This document shows positions 1 through 12,568 of a DNA stretch of 64,000 nucleotides, one piece after another (position 1 is the stretch's first letter; each line of letters opens with the position of its first letter). The DNA is taken from NCBI RefSeq assembly GCF_037975245.1, contig NC_092567.1:19102876-19166875 (forward strand). The letters run 5' to 3'. The notes under the pieces are model-generated. The model saw nothing but the letters and a program-made list of their open reading frames with translations. It was not told the DNA's origin and made no database searches. The translations under genes were made by a program, and so were the position numbers. This DNA comes from Apostichopus japonicus. Its lineage: Eukaryota > Echinodermata > Holothuroidea > Aspidochirotida > Stichopodidae.

Positions 1-1958
1 GAACTCAAAGCTATATCTACACACAAACAGTTCTCAGTGATCATATCACATTTTGTACTAACCTACTCAAGAATGGTACTAATCCAAAATTTAATTCAAT
101 GCAATTCCATTTTGACCAAAATCTCAATTCCAATGATAGTGGTAATATTTTAGAAACAGATAATTTATTACGAGTTCGAATTTTTTTGTTTCATTACATT
201 CTGTATATACTTCAAATTGTGAATAAATAGTTTGTGATATTAATTAATTAGCATTATTTTTGCATATGTAGATTCATTATTTTGAGTTTTGGATATTAGG
301 GAATTTAATTTAGTATATATTTCCACTTTTGTGTGTAAATGTACATGAGGGATGATGAATTTTATTTCTTGCATATATTTCAATTACTCTATACATGTGT
401 ACAAACAATGCTATACAGTACATCTACCTCTTTGCATTGGTAACTATAGGAATTTTACCCATCTTGCAAAACATCTTGCTATAGATGTTATACCATTTTT
501 ATTGATATTTCCTGGATTTTTCTGCATAAAATTCTCCTAAGTTCTGTAATGCCATTAAAGTACGTAGAAGGCCATTACAGTACATAGAGAACATGAATTT
601 CCCCACAGCCAAGCCACATGTAGACCTCTTCATCAAACATTATAATTACATTTTGTTTGATTTAGGATATCATTGCACAGTGTGTGCATAGTTTAAGGCT
701 TTAAGCACTGCAGTGTGCTGCACTCTCCACTGGCTGCACATTAATTACTGAACTGCCATGTTACTGCCCCACATTGACTGTACAAAATAATTGGTTGTCT
801 GTGAAGGTTGGAAGGACTTTTGGCATTTGAAGTATATACAACAAATAAATAGGATGGTTGTTACCATAGAAACTGTATTTTTCTCGACCTGTGATACATG
901 TACAAATATTAAGCTGCGATTTCCATTGTGTGAAATAACAGAATCCTGCACAACACATTTGTTTAATATTAATAGGATGAGAGGTTTTTTTTTGTGATTC
1001 CATAAAAGCTTCTGTAATACAGAGAATGTTTTTCCACTTGATTTTATGAATTTTGGAGATAATTCTTATAACATAACTGACAGTGGATTAAATAGCAAAG
1101 ATTCCCAGTATTGAAGATGTCCAGACTAAGGGCAAAAAAGAGGGATTTAGAAGAAAATTCTTTAATATCCACAACTAATTACACACATACCACAGCCTGA
1201 CTGCCTGAGTTACTTTCAGCTTAAAAGACCATTTCAACAACTCCCTGGTTTCAATGAAGATTAAATTTTATAAATTTATAAATCATAAAATCTTTCATCT
1301 TTTGCATTTCTTATTTAAACAGATGTATATATGTGAGAGTCATAAAATGTTTTTAAATTACAACGCTGTCACATAATGGACCTATCCTTAGTGGTAATTT
1401 GTAATATGTCGTGAAGTCACTGCAACTTGTATACATACAGTACATGTGAGAGTGGTAAAACAATTTCAGTATAAGAACAACATCATGTACAGATCATGCC
1501 CACAAGTGGTAAATTACAACACTGTCACGTATAGAACCTAGTCTGAGTGGTAATTTAAATATGTTGTGAAGACACTTCAACTTGTATACATGGAGTGTGG
1601 TAAAACATTTCAGTATAAAAACAACATCAAGTAGTGTTCACAGACAAGTTTCAAGGTTGAAAAAACTGTTTAACAATCAAGCAGTACTTATAGGTACAGC
1701 ATGAATAAATTGATACAGGATAAGAAGGAAGTTGATTGACTCTTTCCGCCTCCATCAAACCAAATCACCTCCCCCCACCCTCCCCCACCATCCCCCACCC
1801 TAGTGTCTTGCAATACTAAATTTGCACTTTCCTTGATCTAGACACTAATGTGTTTTGTCTACTGTTTGTCGCATAACACTCATATTATTAATAATTTTCT
1901 TGATGTGTTTTTAATTTTCTTTTGATAATAATCCTTTTTTCCCCTCTCTTCCTGTTAG
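1..1958. other. 5' flank of ELOVL gene; no gene seen
   Basis: AT-rich sequence with only short, unconvincing reading frames. One structure stands out: about 120 bases at 1359-1481 recur imperfectly at 1516-1630 (both run from TACAAC-CTGTCAC to AACAACATCA), a tandem duplication with a spacing of about 157 bases. A C-rich tract with repeated CCCCCACC lies near 1768-1800. An upstream non-coding ELOVL exon or promoter could be here but cannot be pinpointed. Confidence 0.5.
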
Positions 1959-2078
1959 GAACTAGAGGAGTGAGAACCCGGAGTGATAATTGACGCCGAG
2001 CCAAGTGATAGTTGAATCCCGCCATAACTTTATATCCTTTTTTCGGATACAGGGAAATAGTCCAAGAACTACCTCAAG
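1959..2078 (+). other. Putative 5' UTR part of ELOVL exon
   Basis: A pyrimidine-rich stretch ending in TTAG at 1955-1958 looks like a splice acceptor, followed by about 120 bases before the ELOVL ATG at 2079. An upstream non-coding first exon is therefore likely somewhere to the left, but I could not locate it. Confidence 0.4.
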
Positions 2079-5000
2079 ATGGATCTGATACAGGATAAAC
2101 TCAACGAAACCTATAACTACTATCTATATACCTTAACATTCAGTGGTGAGTTAAGGTCATCAATCAGTTTCCAACCACTGACCCCTAGGGACAACGAAGA
2201 AGTTCTCACCAACACACAGGCCAATGACCTTCAACCCCTACAAAGGACCCAGTATTTTTCATGATACCCCCAGCAGACACCTTTTTCCCTCACCCCCCAC
2301 CCCACAAACACACCAATGTTTGCATGGCCCCTGAGGGGTCTGTCCGTACACCCAAGCTTTTCGTACTGTAGATGGGCTTATTTTAAATATATTAATTAAA
2401 TATATTACTTAAATATATTGAAAGTGACTAAATAATGACACCTAGTAACTAACTTTATGCTGAAATAGCCAAAATTTGTAACGTTTTACAGCACACTTTT
2501 TTAACATTTCGTACACAAATTGGGAGTGTCTTTTCAAGTACTAGGTGGAAGAAAAAAAAGGTAGACATTTTGCTCAAGTGGTAATGTTTAATGTTAACAA
2601 AAACTGAGCACTGAAGTCGGTCTTCACAGTATTTTGCAATAGAACCATCAAGGGATGCCTTGTATTGTTTCATTAAGTGAGTTGAACATCTTCTTTGCAT
2701 TATAAACACTGCAATAAAAACAACCCAAACAACGATGCAATGTTCTAGATTTGAGCAGAATAATCACATGTTAGAGAAGTTACCTTATATACCTAGAGTC
2801 TCCTAGACTGTTTTTTTTTAAAACTAGTTCCTTTCTATTTCCACAAATTAATTGCTAAGCTTAGTGGCTTGTGCTAATAAGCTCTAAGCCAGCCACACAA
2901 TGCCCTGACTGGAATCTATTAGAAATCGGCTCGCAACAACTGGACTCAACTGCAAAATTAATATTTCCTCTAAATAAGTCAAGGAGTCACGTTAAATGGG
3001 GCAGTGTGCGGCCAGCTCTAGTTTCACACTAATTAATTATAATCTTGCCTTTATGTTACACTCAATACAGAAGATTAATGTTTGATATTATTTTCATTTT
3101 GCAGACCCCAGGGTTGCAGATTGGTTTCTCATGCAATCTCCCTTGCCGACCATCGCCATAGCGATAATCTATCTACTAACAGTATGGCTAGGACCAAAGA
3201 TAATGGCCAAACGAGAAGCCTTTGATCTCCATTACTTCATGGTATTCTACAACTTCAGCTGTGTGTTGCTTGGTGCTCATATAGTGAAAGAGGTGAAATT
3301 ACCACATTATTACAACTGTGGCCATGTAGGCAGATACCTTTGAATACATCACTATTCACTCTGTTTCCTCTCAACATCTCCGAGAGGGAAAAATTTAAAG
3401 GCATTGAAGACTCGCCCCAAACTGCGTGCGGCCATCTGAAAAAGTTAGCTTTCTGTTGCTTGCAAGTGACGTTTTGTTTGTGTCCTACAAAATGCAGACA
3501 GTAATGAAACGTGATACCTTGTTATCTTTAGCTGGACCTGAGATGTCTATCGCTGTATCGTTTGTAGACTGTGTTGTGGGTATTGACCGCAGCTGTATTT
3601 ACTGACTGTACAGTACACTAGTGTCTAATTACCGACGGTAGCAAGCTGTGTGTGTATTTTCTGGGATCGATGGTGGTGTCTAACACTTCTGTTACACCTC
3701 ATTCGAAACTAGGTCAGATTACCGGCATTAGACGTTTCTTTTTGTGCCGTTTCTTCACACCCTTTAAGTGTCCAAAATTTCCTCTAGCATTTGTCAGGTT
3801 TCTTTCTCTTTTAGTACTGAAAAGTGCATGCTTCAGTATACAAAATCTGTATGAATACACGTTTTGCATAAGACTTGATTTTTCTATAGCATTTCGGGAT
3901 AGATGCGATAACCAGATAAGCTATTTGAAGGATGAAGAGGGCAGTATTTCAATTAACTGAGCTGGTAGGAATATTAAAAAATAAGTAGTTTTAGTTTCCT
4001 CAGTGTAGTTATCTGTAAGAAGAACTTGTGGGTTTATCCTTTCACGCCTGATACACCCAAGACTTTCGGAAGAAATTTTCTCACCTACGTCTCATTTTGA
4101 AAGGAAGAGACATGAATCCCCGAGAACATGCTTGCAATCAGATCACGATAAACCACATTAATGCACCTTGTAGGTGTTTATTTGTATGCAGAGGGTGTTA
4201 TCTCATCATGTGACCACAGTTAAAGTGGAAGCATTCATATCCTGCCTAGTGTTTTCATACCAGATCGCCCTGCGGACATCGACAACATGCCATGACCTTG
4301 ACCAAAGCTGAACGACAGTTGACCGTTAATGACCAATAGTAACCGTCTCAACATAAATTATTGGCGCTTGAGATAAATTAGAGCGAGCCGAAATAATTAG
4401 ATGGCAGTGCTCCTTGGCAGTAAAGTGCATTTGAAAGTAATGTCAAGGAGGAAGTAGCCTACCACAATTGTCTGTTATTAAACAGGACTGTTACCCAAAC
4501 CTACCCTCACATTTACTGCCTGTAATTACTAGCCTCAGCATCTACTTTATTGCGCTTTATTCCCTACAATGATTTGTGCGAGAATCTCCTATCATCCAAA
4601 TGATTTAGATACGCTTTTCCAAAGAATCAGCCTATAAATGTCCCAGTCATGTTGTATGGCTTGCTGGTATGCGGATTAGGTTTGTTATGACTTGAAACAG
4701 AGAGAGTGAAAAAAACCAAGAAAACTATTAGAAAATTCTAAACCACTGACATTTGATCGCATGATTGAATTTAACTACAACTTTTATATGAGAGTTCTTT
4801 TAGATATATAGTATGGTTCTGAAAAATGTGTAATTTCGTTTGAAACAAAAAGTCATTCTAGATTATGGCAACTTTCAGCTACAAATGGAAGTGGTTTTTC
4901 AAGAGTTTGATTAATTTTTCCGTCTGACATCAAAATGCCAAAATTTTGAAAAGAAATAACTTAATTCTTACCTATTCTCAAGAGCTTTTCCTTACCTCTA

Positions 5001-8000
5001 AGCACCTCTGAACATTGTTTGAACTTTGGATAATTTAGTTTGATATATAAATTGGATTGATTGATTGGTTGATTGATTGATAGATCCTCCCATAGTTGGG
5101 AGACTTGTTAACCCACTTGGAGGATAAAGAAATATTAATATTAATTAATATTAATATTAAGTATAGGTCGTAGGAGTAGAATCATCAACAGAGATGCACA
5201 CTTTCCATCCTTAAAATTTCTGAACAATAGTTGAAACAAGAAAGGCCAGCTTATATTCAATTATACTGTAATCAAGTGTTGAATGAACCATATTTGTTCT
5301 TCATAAGGGTTAAAAGTACCTTTCTTTTTCTTGTTTTCTGCATTACAGTTATTTTATTGTGCTTTCATCCAAAGGAAGTATAATATATTTTGTCAAGAAA
5401 TGGTCTATTCCGAAGATGAATATGAATACAGGGTAAGTATTCCATAATAAAATTAAAATGAAAATTGCATGGTGATGAAATTTCTAGAATGAGGAGAACA
5501 TTAACAATTATGCCAAGCATTTCTAATGTATCACAGACACAGAGACTTTTCTAATTTTATGGTTTCTATTCAATGCCACTTTAGACACCATTTCACTTGA
5601 TGGGGGGGGGGGGGGTGGGGGGTGCATAGGACATAATCGTCTGTGCTCCACGTTTGACAGAGTAGACCATGCTGGTCTGCAGAGATAACCTCTATCATCC
5701 TCTATCTTGCTGCAACAGATTTTGTCCGTTTCTCTCCGACTTGTCATGCCCATATTGAATAATAAGATTTTATTGTAATTTATAATTTAAAAATGTAATT
5801 GCATTTCAACTAACTAACTAACTAATCTGCTTTTTGACTAATTCAAATAGACTATTTTTTTTCTCTCAACACTGCTTTGCTTTGACCTCTACTGGTGTTT
5901 TCACTGTCAACTCTTCGTTTCATTCTATATTTATATATTTATATATATTATAAATATATTATAAATATATTATATATATTATATATATTATATATATATT
6001 TATATATTTATATAACATAGATTGCTAAGGCCCTATGGTGGTATTACTTCTCGAAGGGATACGAGCTGCTAGATACCATCATTTTCATCCTGAGGAAGAA
6101 AAACAATCAAGTCACTTTCCTTCATGTGTACCACCATACATCCATGTTCGTTCTATGGTGGATAGGCATGAAGTGGGTTGCCGGTGGGATGTGTAAGTAC
6201 CGCTTTCCTTCCATGCATGTACCCAGACTACCGGTACTACTGTACCATGGTGGATGGTTTATATGATGTGGGTTGAGGTGGAATTTTAAGCACTGCTTGC
6301 TATCATGTGTGTAACACCATACGTCGGTGTTGGATCTCTGATAGGTGGTCAGGAAGTGGATTTCTTGGTGGGATGCATAGTACTGATTTACTCTGATGGG
6401 AGCATACTGCTAAGTACTTCTTTCCTCCAAGTATATATATACCACTTTACCTCGGTGTTGATTCTGAGGTATATGGTAATGAAGTGGGTGTGAGGTGGGA
6501 TTTATGAGTACTGCTTTCCTTAAGGCTTTTTGGAACAAACCATAATATAAGTCCTTTGTGTGGTGTATGGCTGTGAAGTGGGTTGAGGTGGGATTTATGA
6601 ATATATACTGCTTTTCCTTCGTTCGTTTAACACCATTCCTCAATGTTAGTCCTATGGTATATGACTGTTAAGAGGGTTGAGTTGGGATGTGTAATAAATG
6701 CTTGCCTCATTTATATACCAACATACCTCAGGCCGGTTCTGATGTATATGGTTACAAAGTGGGTTGCTTGTGGGATGTGTAATTTGTGATACTGCTAAGT
6801 TCTGCTTTCCATCATGCAGGTGTTAGCATACCTAACTGTTGGTTCTATGGCACTATGAAGTGGGTTGTTGGTGGGATGGATGGTACTGCTTCACTGTATG
6901 GTGTACAGTGCCCCTAAGCACTCTTGTTTTGGCTTATTCATGTACCACTATACAAGGAATAATGTACCACTATGTACCACTATACAATGAAAGTCCAGTA
7001 TTGCTTCACAAATTGCTTTGCAAAATGGGCAAAGCGCTCTACATGTGCAAAGATGTATACTTGGTTTTTGTAAGGGAAACCTTCATAGCCTTTTAAAAAG
7101 TGCTAGCAAAGAATAAAATATGAGCACTAAATTGTTTCCCTGCCTTATGTTGGTTCATTAGATGGTGTCTATGAACTAACGTTGACTGTAGGATGTGTAT
7201 TTTCTGACTTGCTTTAATGTTTGTGTCATCATACCGTAATGTTTGTTACTATGGTAATGGGTAGGTGTTATAAATACCTGATAAGTGTAATCTTGCTCCA
7301 AACTGGTGTAAAATTGATCGATTTATTGACTGTGGTATCGATTGATTTATTGGGTTGCCCTTTTTTATTTGTCGTCCACAGCTGTGTTTGGTTCTATGTT
7401 GAATTCCTCCATACATGTCATCATGTACAGTTACTATGGACTTTCAGCCCTAGGACCGCAATTTTACAAGTATCTGTGGTGGAAGAAATATCTCACCGTG
7501 ATTCAACTGGTTAGTCTTCATAATTTAAAGCTATATATATAATTTAAGGCTAAAATGCATGTGAAGGTGTATGCTGCCAGCCTTGTAGAATAAGTGCAAT
7601 TCCCCTGTGTATGAGTTTAAGTGCAATTCCCCTGTGTGTGAGTTTGAGTACAATTCCCCTGTGTGTGAGTTTGAGTACAATTCTCCTGTGTATGAGTTTG
7701 AGTACAATTTCCCTTGGTATGTGTTTGAGTACAATTTTCCTCTCTATGGGTATGAGTACAATGCCACTGTGTATGAGTTTGAGTACAATTTCCCTCTGTA
7801 TGAGTTTGAGTACAATTCCCCTGTGTATGAGTTTGAGTACAATGCCACTGTGTATGAGTTTGAGTACAATTTCCCTCTGTATGAGTTTGAGTACAATTCC
7901 CCTGGGTATGAGTTTGAGTACAATTCCCCTGTATATGAGTTTGAGTATAATTCCCCTTTATATGAGTTTGAGTACAATTCCCCTGTGTATGAGTTTGAGG

Positions 8001-8472
8001 ACAAATACCTGTTTATAAGTTTGAGTACAATTCCTTTTATCACTCCATCTCTGATGTAAAAATTTAAAGATTGCTTTTAAAATCTGTTTTGTTCCCCCCC
8101 ACCCCCCGCCCTCATTTGTCTCAATTGGTCTCAATTTTCTGTTCTATTCTTCAGGCGCAGTTCTTTGTGTGTCTGGTGTTGGCCGTACAGTCCATTTACT
8201 TCCAGTGTCAGTTCTATCTCTGGATGCAGTACGCATTCCTCGCCTACGGAACCTCGCTGGTGTTGCTCTTCGCCAACTTCTACGTTCACGCGTACATCAA
8301 GAAGGAACGGCTACCCAAGATGGACGCCGCAAAGAATGTTGGCAAACAGCAGAACGGTGTATCGGCTAGGAAGTCGAAGAACAGGGCGGTCGGCAACGGC
8401 CATCAGGCAAAGAGAGCGAGAAACGGTCAAACGGTTACCAACGGGAAACTTAACGGTAAAAAGCATAAGTGA
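2079..8472 (+). CDS. ELOVL4: ELOVL4-like very-long-chain fatty acid elongase, six coding exons
   Basis: Coding exons 2079-2145, 3105-3292, 5349-5432, 6021-6192, 7382-7509 and 8155-8472 join in frame through GT/AG junctions into 318 codons, close to the 314 of human ELOVL4. Family knowledge: ELOVL proteins are multipass ER enzymes that condense malonyl-CoA with long acyl-CoA. Visible signatures are KGYELLDT (residues 125-132), the catalytic histidine box HVYHH (148-152), [12 protein letters not shown] in exon 5 and TVIQLAQ across the exon 5/6 junction. The N-terminal part ([20 protein letters not shown]) and [12 protein letters not shown] after the histidine box resemble ELOVL4 more than other paralogues. 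The C-terminus is basic and ends KKHK, a KKXX-type ER-retrieval signal. The start is the first ATG after an apparent 5' UTR splice acceptor at 1957-1958. AATAAA at 8854-8859 is a possible poly(A) signal. Family assignment is firm; the ELOVL4 subfamily is inferred. Confidence 0.93.
3395..3767. mobile_element. TTAA-flanked MITE (Kolobok/T2-like), copy 1, in ELOVL intron 2
   Basis: The element runs between TTAA duplicates, with ends TTAAAGGCATTGAAGACTCG and, on the opposite strand, TTAAAGGGTGTGAAGA, i.e. imperfect terminal inverted repeats. It is 373 bases with TSDs and shares most of its length with copies at 12912-13300 and 14489-14878. TTAA target duplications followed by AAGG ends are known from Kolobok/T2-type MITEs; piggyBac also uses TTAA, so the superfamily is inferred. 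No transposase is encoded. Confidence 0.8.
5930..6012. repeat. AT-rich microsatellite before ELOVL exon 4
   Basis: TATATATTATAAATATATTA-type repeats end only about nine bases before the exon 4 acceptor (6019-6020), taking the place of a normal pyrimidine tract. Confidence 0.85.
6203..6970 (+). repeat. Degenerate tandem array derived from the end of ELOVL exon 4
   Basis: Intron 4 begins with about eight decayed copies, roughly 85-125 bases each, of a unit equal to the last 78 bases of exon 4 plus its splice donor (6115-6202). Recurrent marks are an ACCACCATAC-like start, GGTTCTATGG, a GAAGTGGGTTG-like core near 6166 (exon), 6260, 6352, 6480, 6573, 6668, 6755 and 6855, GGTGGGATGTGTAAGTA-like donor remnants, and TACTGCTTTCCTTC-like ends. 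The copies carry frameshifts and stops, so they look like non-coding relics rather than alternative exons. Confidence 0.75.
7607..8030 (+). repeat. 27-bp minisatellite in ELOVL intron 5
   Basis: About 15 copies of a 27-base unit built on GTGTATGAGTTTGAGTACAA plus a TTCCCCT-type ending, with scattered substitutions. Because 27 is divisible by three, long reading frames stay open in several frames and on both strands (for example YEFEYNSPV repeats). It lies between the exon 5 donor (7510) and the exon 6 acceptor (8154), so it is intronic and not a protein-coding gene. Confidence 0.93.
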
Positions 8473-8853
8473 TGAGGAGAAGTGTTGAGGGGGTACTTTG
8501 TTTTTAGGTTGTAAAGGGTCGTAAATTTTTTTTTAATTATTGCGTGATCATCCATTGGGGTAAATTAAACTGTACTGTACTATTCAAACCTCAAAGAGCC
8601 AGCCTTTTTCATTGACCGATGCAAACGGTTAGGAAAATTTCTGGTATATCTTTTTGTCTAAGGACTTGGAGACAAGTAATGAAAGCACAAGGAAAATATT
8701 AGAAGGCATTTCTTGAAATTCAGTGGTTTCCTGATGTGTTCCTTGCTGGTTTGAAAATACTATTTCCAACTCAAATTTGTAATTACTTGGGTTTTTTTAA
8801 AGTTTTTTTTGTCGTGTATTCAGTAGGCCAAAATTTTCAGGATAAATGTGACC

Positions 8854-8859
8854 AATAAA
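8854..8859 (+). terminator. Candidate poly(A) signal of the ELOVL gene
   Basis: AATAAA lies 382 bases after the ELOVL stop codon, the first canonical hexamer I found downstream. A transcript 3' end about 10-30 bases beyond it is plausible but untested. Confidence 0.35.
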
Positions 8860-9371
8860 TACTGGCAACAAAATGGTCGTCAGGGATGGACCAGTAATGT
8901 AGGCCTGGGTTGGTGCACCATTAGAGCACAAGGAGCGCCACTCCTGTGGGTCACTGCGTTGGCTTCATATTGAATGACTTCATAGAAAAAAATGAATATA
9001 AAAGCATGTGGTTTGGATGGACAGTGATATCTTTAGGTGGAGACATCTTATTGCTTGGTAGCAATATCACAACTTGAAACTTTGTTGTGGATAAATGTTA
9101 GTATTAAAAGGAATTCGTAATTAGTTGTAATGACAATCGCAAACAGGCTTCAGGTTTGTGAAACATATATATTTGTATATATTTGCATATGTTTGCATCA
9201 CATATTGATTGTTTCTATGAAATGGTCATTAAATCAATTTTTAATATTGGGTCATATTTTTATCAGCATGAAAGGATTATAATGGATGTTTTGTTCTCTG
9301 CATTGTATTCCCTTGTGGTGGGGGAAGAGCCACTACCTCAAAAATCTTGCCCATATTACTGGATGTGTAGT

Positions 9372-9660
9372 CAGGCGCGTAGCCATGGGGGGCGAAGGGG
9401 GCGACCGACCCCCCCCCCCCCGAGGATATTTTGTTTGTATGTTTTTATGATATCGCTAGTAATTTCAAGCTTAGATGCAACTTACAAGGCCTGGGAAGTG
9501 CCATTTCCAGCGATCTGGGAGGCATTTTCAGCCAAATTTTTGTAAGCATAGCGCCACCTCATGGCGGTACGCTTAGATAGCTTCCAATGCCGAATCTACG
9601 GCTCTGATAGTTTGCCTACAGGTTCGCCCCTCCCTTGGCAAATTCCTCGCTACGGGCCTG
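9372..9660. mobile_element. Non-autonomous hAT element with 8-bp TSD TGTGTAGT
   Basis: The left end CAGGCGCGTAGCCATGG and right end CGCTACGGGCCTG are inverted. Both flanks carry the exact 8-base duplication TGTGTAGT (9364-9371 and 9661-9668), the hallmark of hAT insertion. Inside are a poly-G/poly-C tract and a roughly 100-bp module (9485-9580) shared with other hAT elements in this window. There is no transposase frame. Confidence 0.85.
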
Positions 9661-9779
9661 TGTGTAGTAGGCTTTGATCAGGTTGTGAAGCACCCAATTA
9701 GTATGTTACATGTACATAGGCAGTACTAGTATCATATTTTGCACTACATGGCATTACAAACCTTATTACACTTGTAAGT

Positions 9780-9825
9780 CCTCAGATTTCCTCAGATTTT
9801 ATCTGGAATCTGAGGAGATCTGAGG
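9780..9825. repeat. Strong hairpin-forming inverted repeat
   Basis: A 19-base arm (9780-9798, CCTCAGATTTCCTCAGATT) is followed by an 8-base loop and its reverse complement with one mismatch (9807-9825). Each arm itself contains a direct repeat of CCTCAGAT. A further CCTCAGATT follows at about 9832. No gene is adjacent. Confidence 0.8.
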
Positions 9826-10240
9826 AGAAATCCTCAGATTTTAATTTAATGCAATATTTTTCATTCATTAACGAAGAGATTTCAATCTTGGAGAAAACCA
9901 AAAACTGTTAGCAAAGCTGCTTTTAAATAGTTTGGAAAACAACCTTTGATTCTGTTACTCCCGCTCAGTTTTGGGAAGTGTTTCCTGGGCTAAACATTTA
10001 TTTGATTAATTTTATTGAGAAACGGACAATGTTTTGGAATTTGACCGAAAACCAGCAGATGTGCTTCAGAACAGTACTGTTTATAAACCGTCTCAGGACG
10101 GAACATGTTTCAATACTTGCTCCGTACTGTTTCTTTCGTTTACACAGAAACACACATCACAGGTTACACTTTTTGTGAGCTAAGGGTATAGTTATTTAAG
10201 AAGGAAATTCACATATTAATGTTGAAAACTGTCTGGCAAC

Positions 10241-10378
10241 AGACGTGTTTAATAGAGAAATCGCCTCAGTTGAACGGTAAGGCTTTTTTCTATCCTTAGA
10301 AAACAAAACAGACGTGTTTAATAGAGAAATCGCCTCAGTTGAACGGTAAGGCTTTTTTCTATCCTTAGAAAACAAAAC
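10241..10378. repeat. Two-copy tandem duplication, 69-bp unit
   Basis: The stretch beginning AGACGTGTTTAATAGAGAAA at 10241 recurs immediately at 10310 with no visible differences, implying a recent local duplication. Confidence 0.92.
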
Positions 10379-11081
10379 AGAAAAAAACCAAGAAAATTAT
10401 GCAAAGATAAAGTTGAAATCCGTATAGAACTTTGGCTTCCTCATTAAATCATGGGAGCAAAATGACTTTGTCTGTAGAAGGAAATTGTCAATTGTCATTG
10501 AATGTCTAGACAAATCAGATGAAATTTATAAAAACAAAATGGAGAAGGGTGATGTCGCTCAAAAAAGTGTTTCGTTTTCTTGAAAAACAATATAAAACAT
10601 TTTGTAATTTTTTTTTTTTTTTTTTTGTGGTTAATGACAATGCATAAATCTTTTGATTCAAGTTTTATTAAACTGCATGTGCTGTCGATAGGCAATAATA
10701 GTTGTATGCACCCCCTTTGTCTTCTTCAGACTTTAGCAAATGGGTTTGCTTCAGTTTGTTTTAGTCCTTTACATATTTTGCATGTAGCTTTTATCGTCGA
10801 CTTGACTTTGGTCTGTTTCAATAATTTTATACCAACTCCATTAAAGACTTGACTTTCCAAGCAACCTGTAAACTCGATACGGTGACATCTCTAATCAGCA
10901 TATATTCCACACAGCATCATAAATACAGTACTTTCACCATTATGCTACACACATGCAGCGTAACAGTAGAACTGTAGAACAAATTAACAAATATCGAGAC
11001 AGAGTCAGCAGGTAGTGAGTAAAATGTGTCTCGTTTCTTTCGTCTTAGTGTCACATTTATGGGTGTAAACTGTCCATAGAA

Positions 11082-11245
11082 CAGGCATGAGCTTTTTCCG
11101 CGAATTCGCGGAATATCCGTGATTTCTTTTCTACTTCAGGGACAAAAACTATTATCCTAACACACTGTAGCATATGCAAACTGGAGCCTATACCGCAATT
11201 TTGGCAAAGTTCCATGATTTTTTTTTTACCCCAGGCTCATCCCTG
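11082..11245. mobile_element. MITE with 6-bp TSD (family A), copy 1
   Basis: The termini CAGGCATGAGC and CCAGGCTCATCCCTG form imperfect inverted repeats. Flanks are the exact 6-base duplication ATAGAA (11076-11081 and 11246-11251). The interior holds the perfect palindrome TTCCGCGAATTCGCGGAA. It is 164 bases with no coding capacity. Related copies lie at 15647-15809 and 57662-57813. Confidence 0.85.
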
Positions 11246-12568
11246 ATAGAAGAGCATATCTGATGATTAGATCGCAAATACCTTCTGCGATCCATTTTCT
11301 AGACTGATAAATTATGGTTTAGCGTATGTCGCTTTCAACAAAATTATGTCTAGAGCTAAGAACAAGATATTATTCAAAATGGGCTTTTGACCTAACAATT
11401 TGAAATATATTTTGTCTTCTCTGTTCAGTTTCACATTAATCTACCATGAGAATTATTCTTTTAAACAAAAAGGATTGTTATTGTAAACAAAAAGATATGA
11501 ATCCCTACCATTTTAAAATATTCCTTCCAATATGTCTATGGTACAAATCTGTCCATTCACAAATTAAGCAACTCTCAGCGTGAAACCTACTTTATAGTCA
11601 CGTCCATCTTTAAAAATCCTTGCCAATTTTACAAAGGACTGTACAACGCTCAAGAAAGAAAATATTTTCATAACAATTTGAATATCATTTTGGTTTTCAA
11701 CTCTTGCACAATAAACAGCAGATATGTAAATTTCACAGGTCAAAGAAACCATGTATAACAATAATGAAAACTCTTTTCTTGCAATAATTTGGCAAATTTT
11801 TGTCAACATTCTAATTTTCGACATCGTTTCATAGCGGCAATATTTTTAACATCCTTGCTGCCAGCTTATTGTATTGTTGTTGGAAATTTTCAATAGGTTT
11901 TACAGATTAAGCGACACAGTAATATAAACTTTTAGTTTCTATTGAAGTTTCTATTGAAGAGAAAATATAAAGATTTTGATCATGTCCAAGTTGCTCATGA
12001 GATTAGTGATTGCAAGCATATTAAATTAAAAATGTGATCTGGGAAACCAAACTTGCTGATTGAATCGTATTCATGAATTACTTGCTAATTAATTAGTATT
12101 CATGAAGTGAAAATATACATCAGAATGGGTGGCTTGGTTGTTAGAACAATCATATTTTGAAGAAGATGTGATAATTGGCTAACCTTGCCAGAAGTTTGCA
12201 ACCAGTTACCAAAACTATCAACATTGGTTGATTTTATTAAACACAATCAAAACAGAACATTCTCCAATGTTAGAAATTATGTAGAAAAGAGGGCAAAATC
12301 CATAGAAATAATGCCTCAATTGAGACATTAAAATATTTTCAAAATAAATAATATATACATTGAAATATGTAAATCTTGCTCTTCAGATTAGAATCTATAA
12401 ATAATAATTATTTGTCCAACCTATCACACAATCAGGAAATAATTACAAATATTTAGTACTTTTTTACTCTTTAATTTCTTTGACATTTGATCATTCAGGT
12501 ACAAATGACAAGAGTTTATAGAACTTTTTGTGACTTGCAGAAAATGGGCTGTATCACTGGAAGTCGGT

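Noticed and set aside
2079-2264. 61-codon frame starting at the ELOVL ATG
   Set aside because: Only the first 22 codons are exon 1; the remainder continues into the intron after the GTGAGT donor at 2146.
3652-3960. 102-codon plus-strand frame
   Set aside because: It overlaps the TTAA MITE and ELOVL intron 2 and has no recognisable protein features.
7607-8059. Reading frames of 100-150 codons on both strands (YEFEYNSPV-type repeats)
   Set aside because: They are produced by the 27-bp minisatellite within ELOVL intron 5; no start context, splice sites or non-repetitive sequence.
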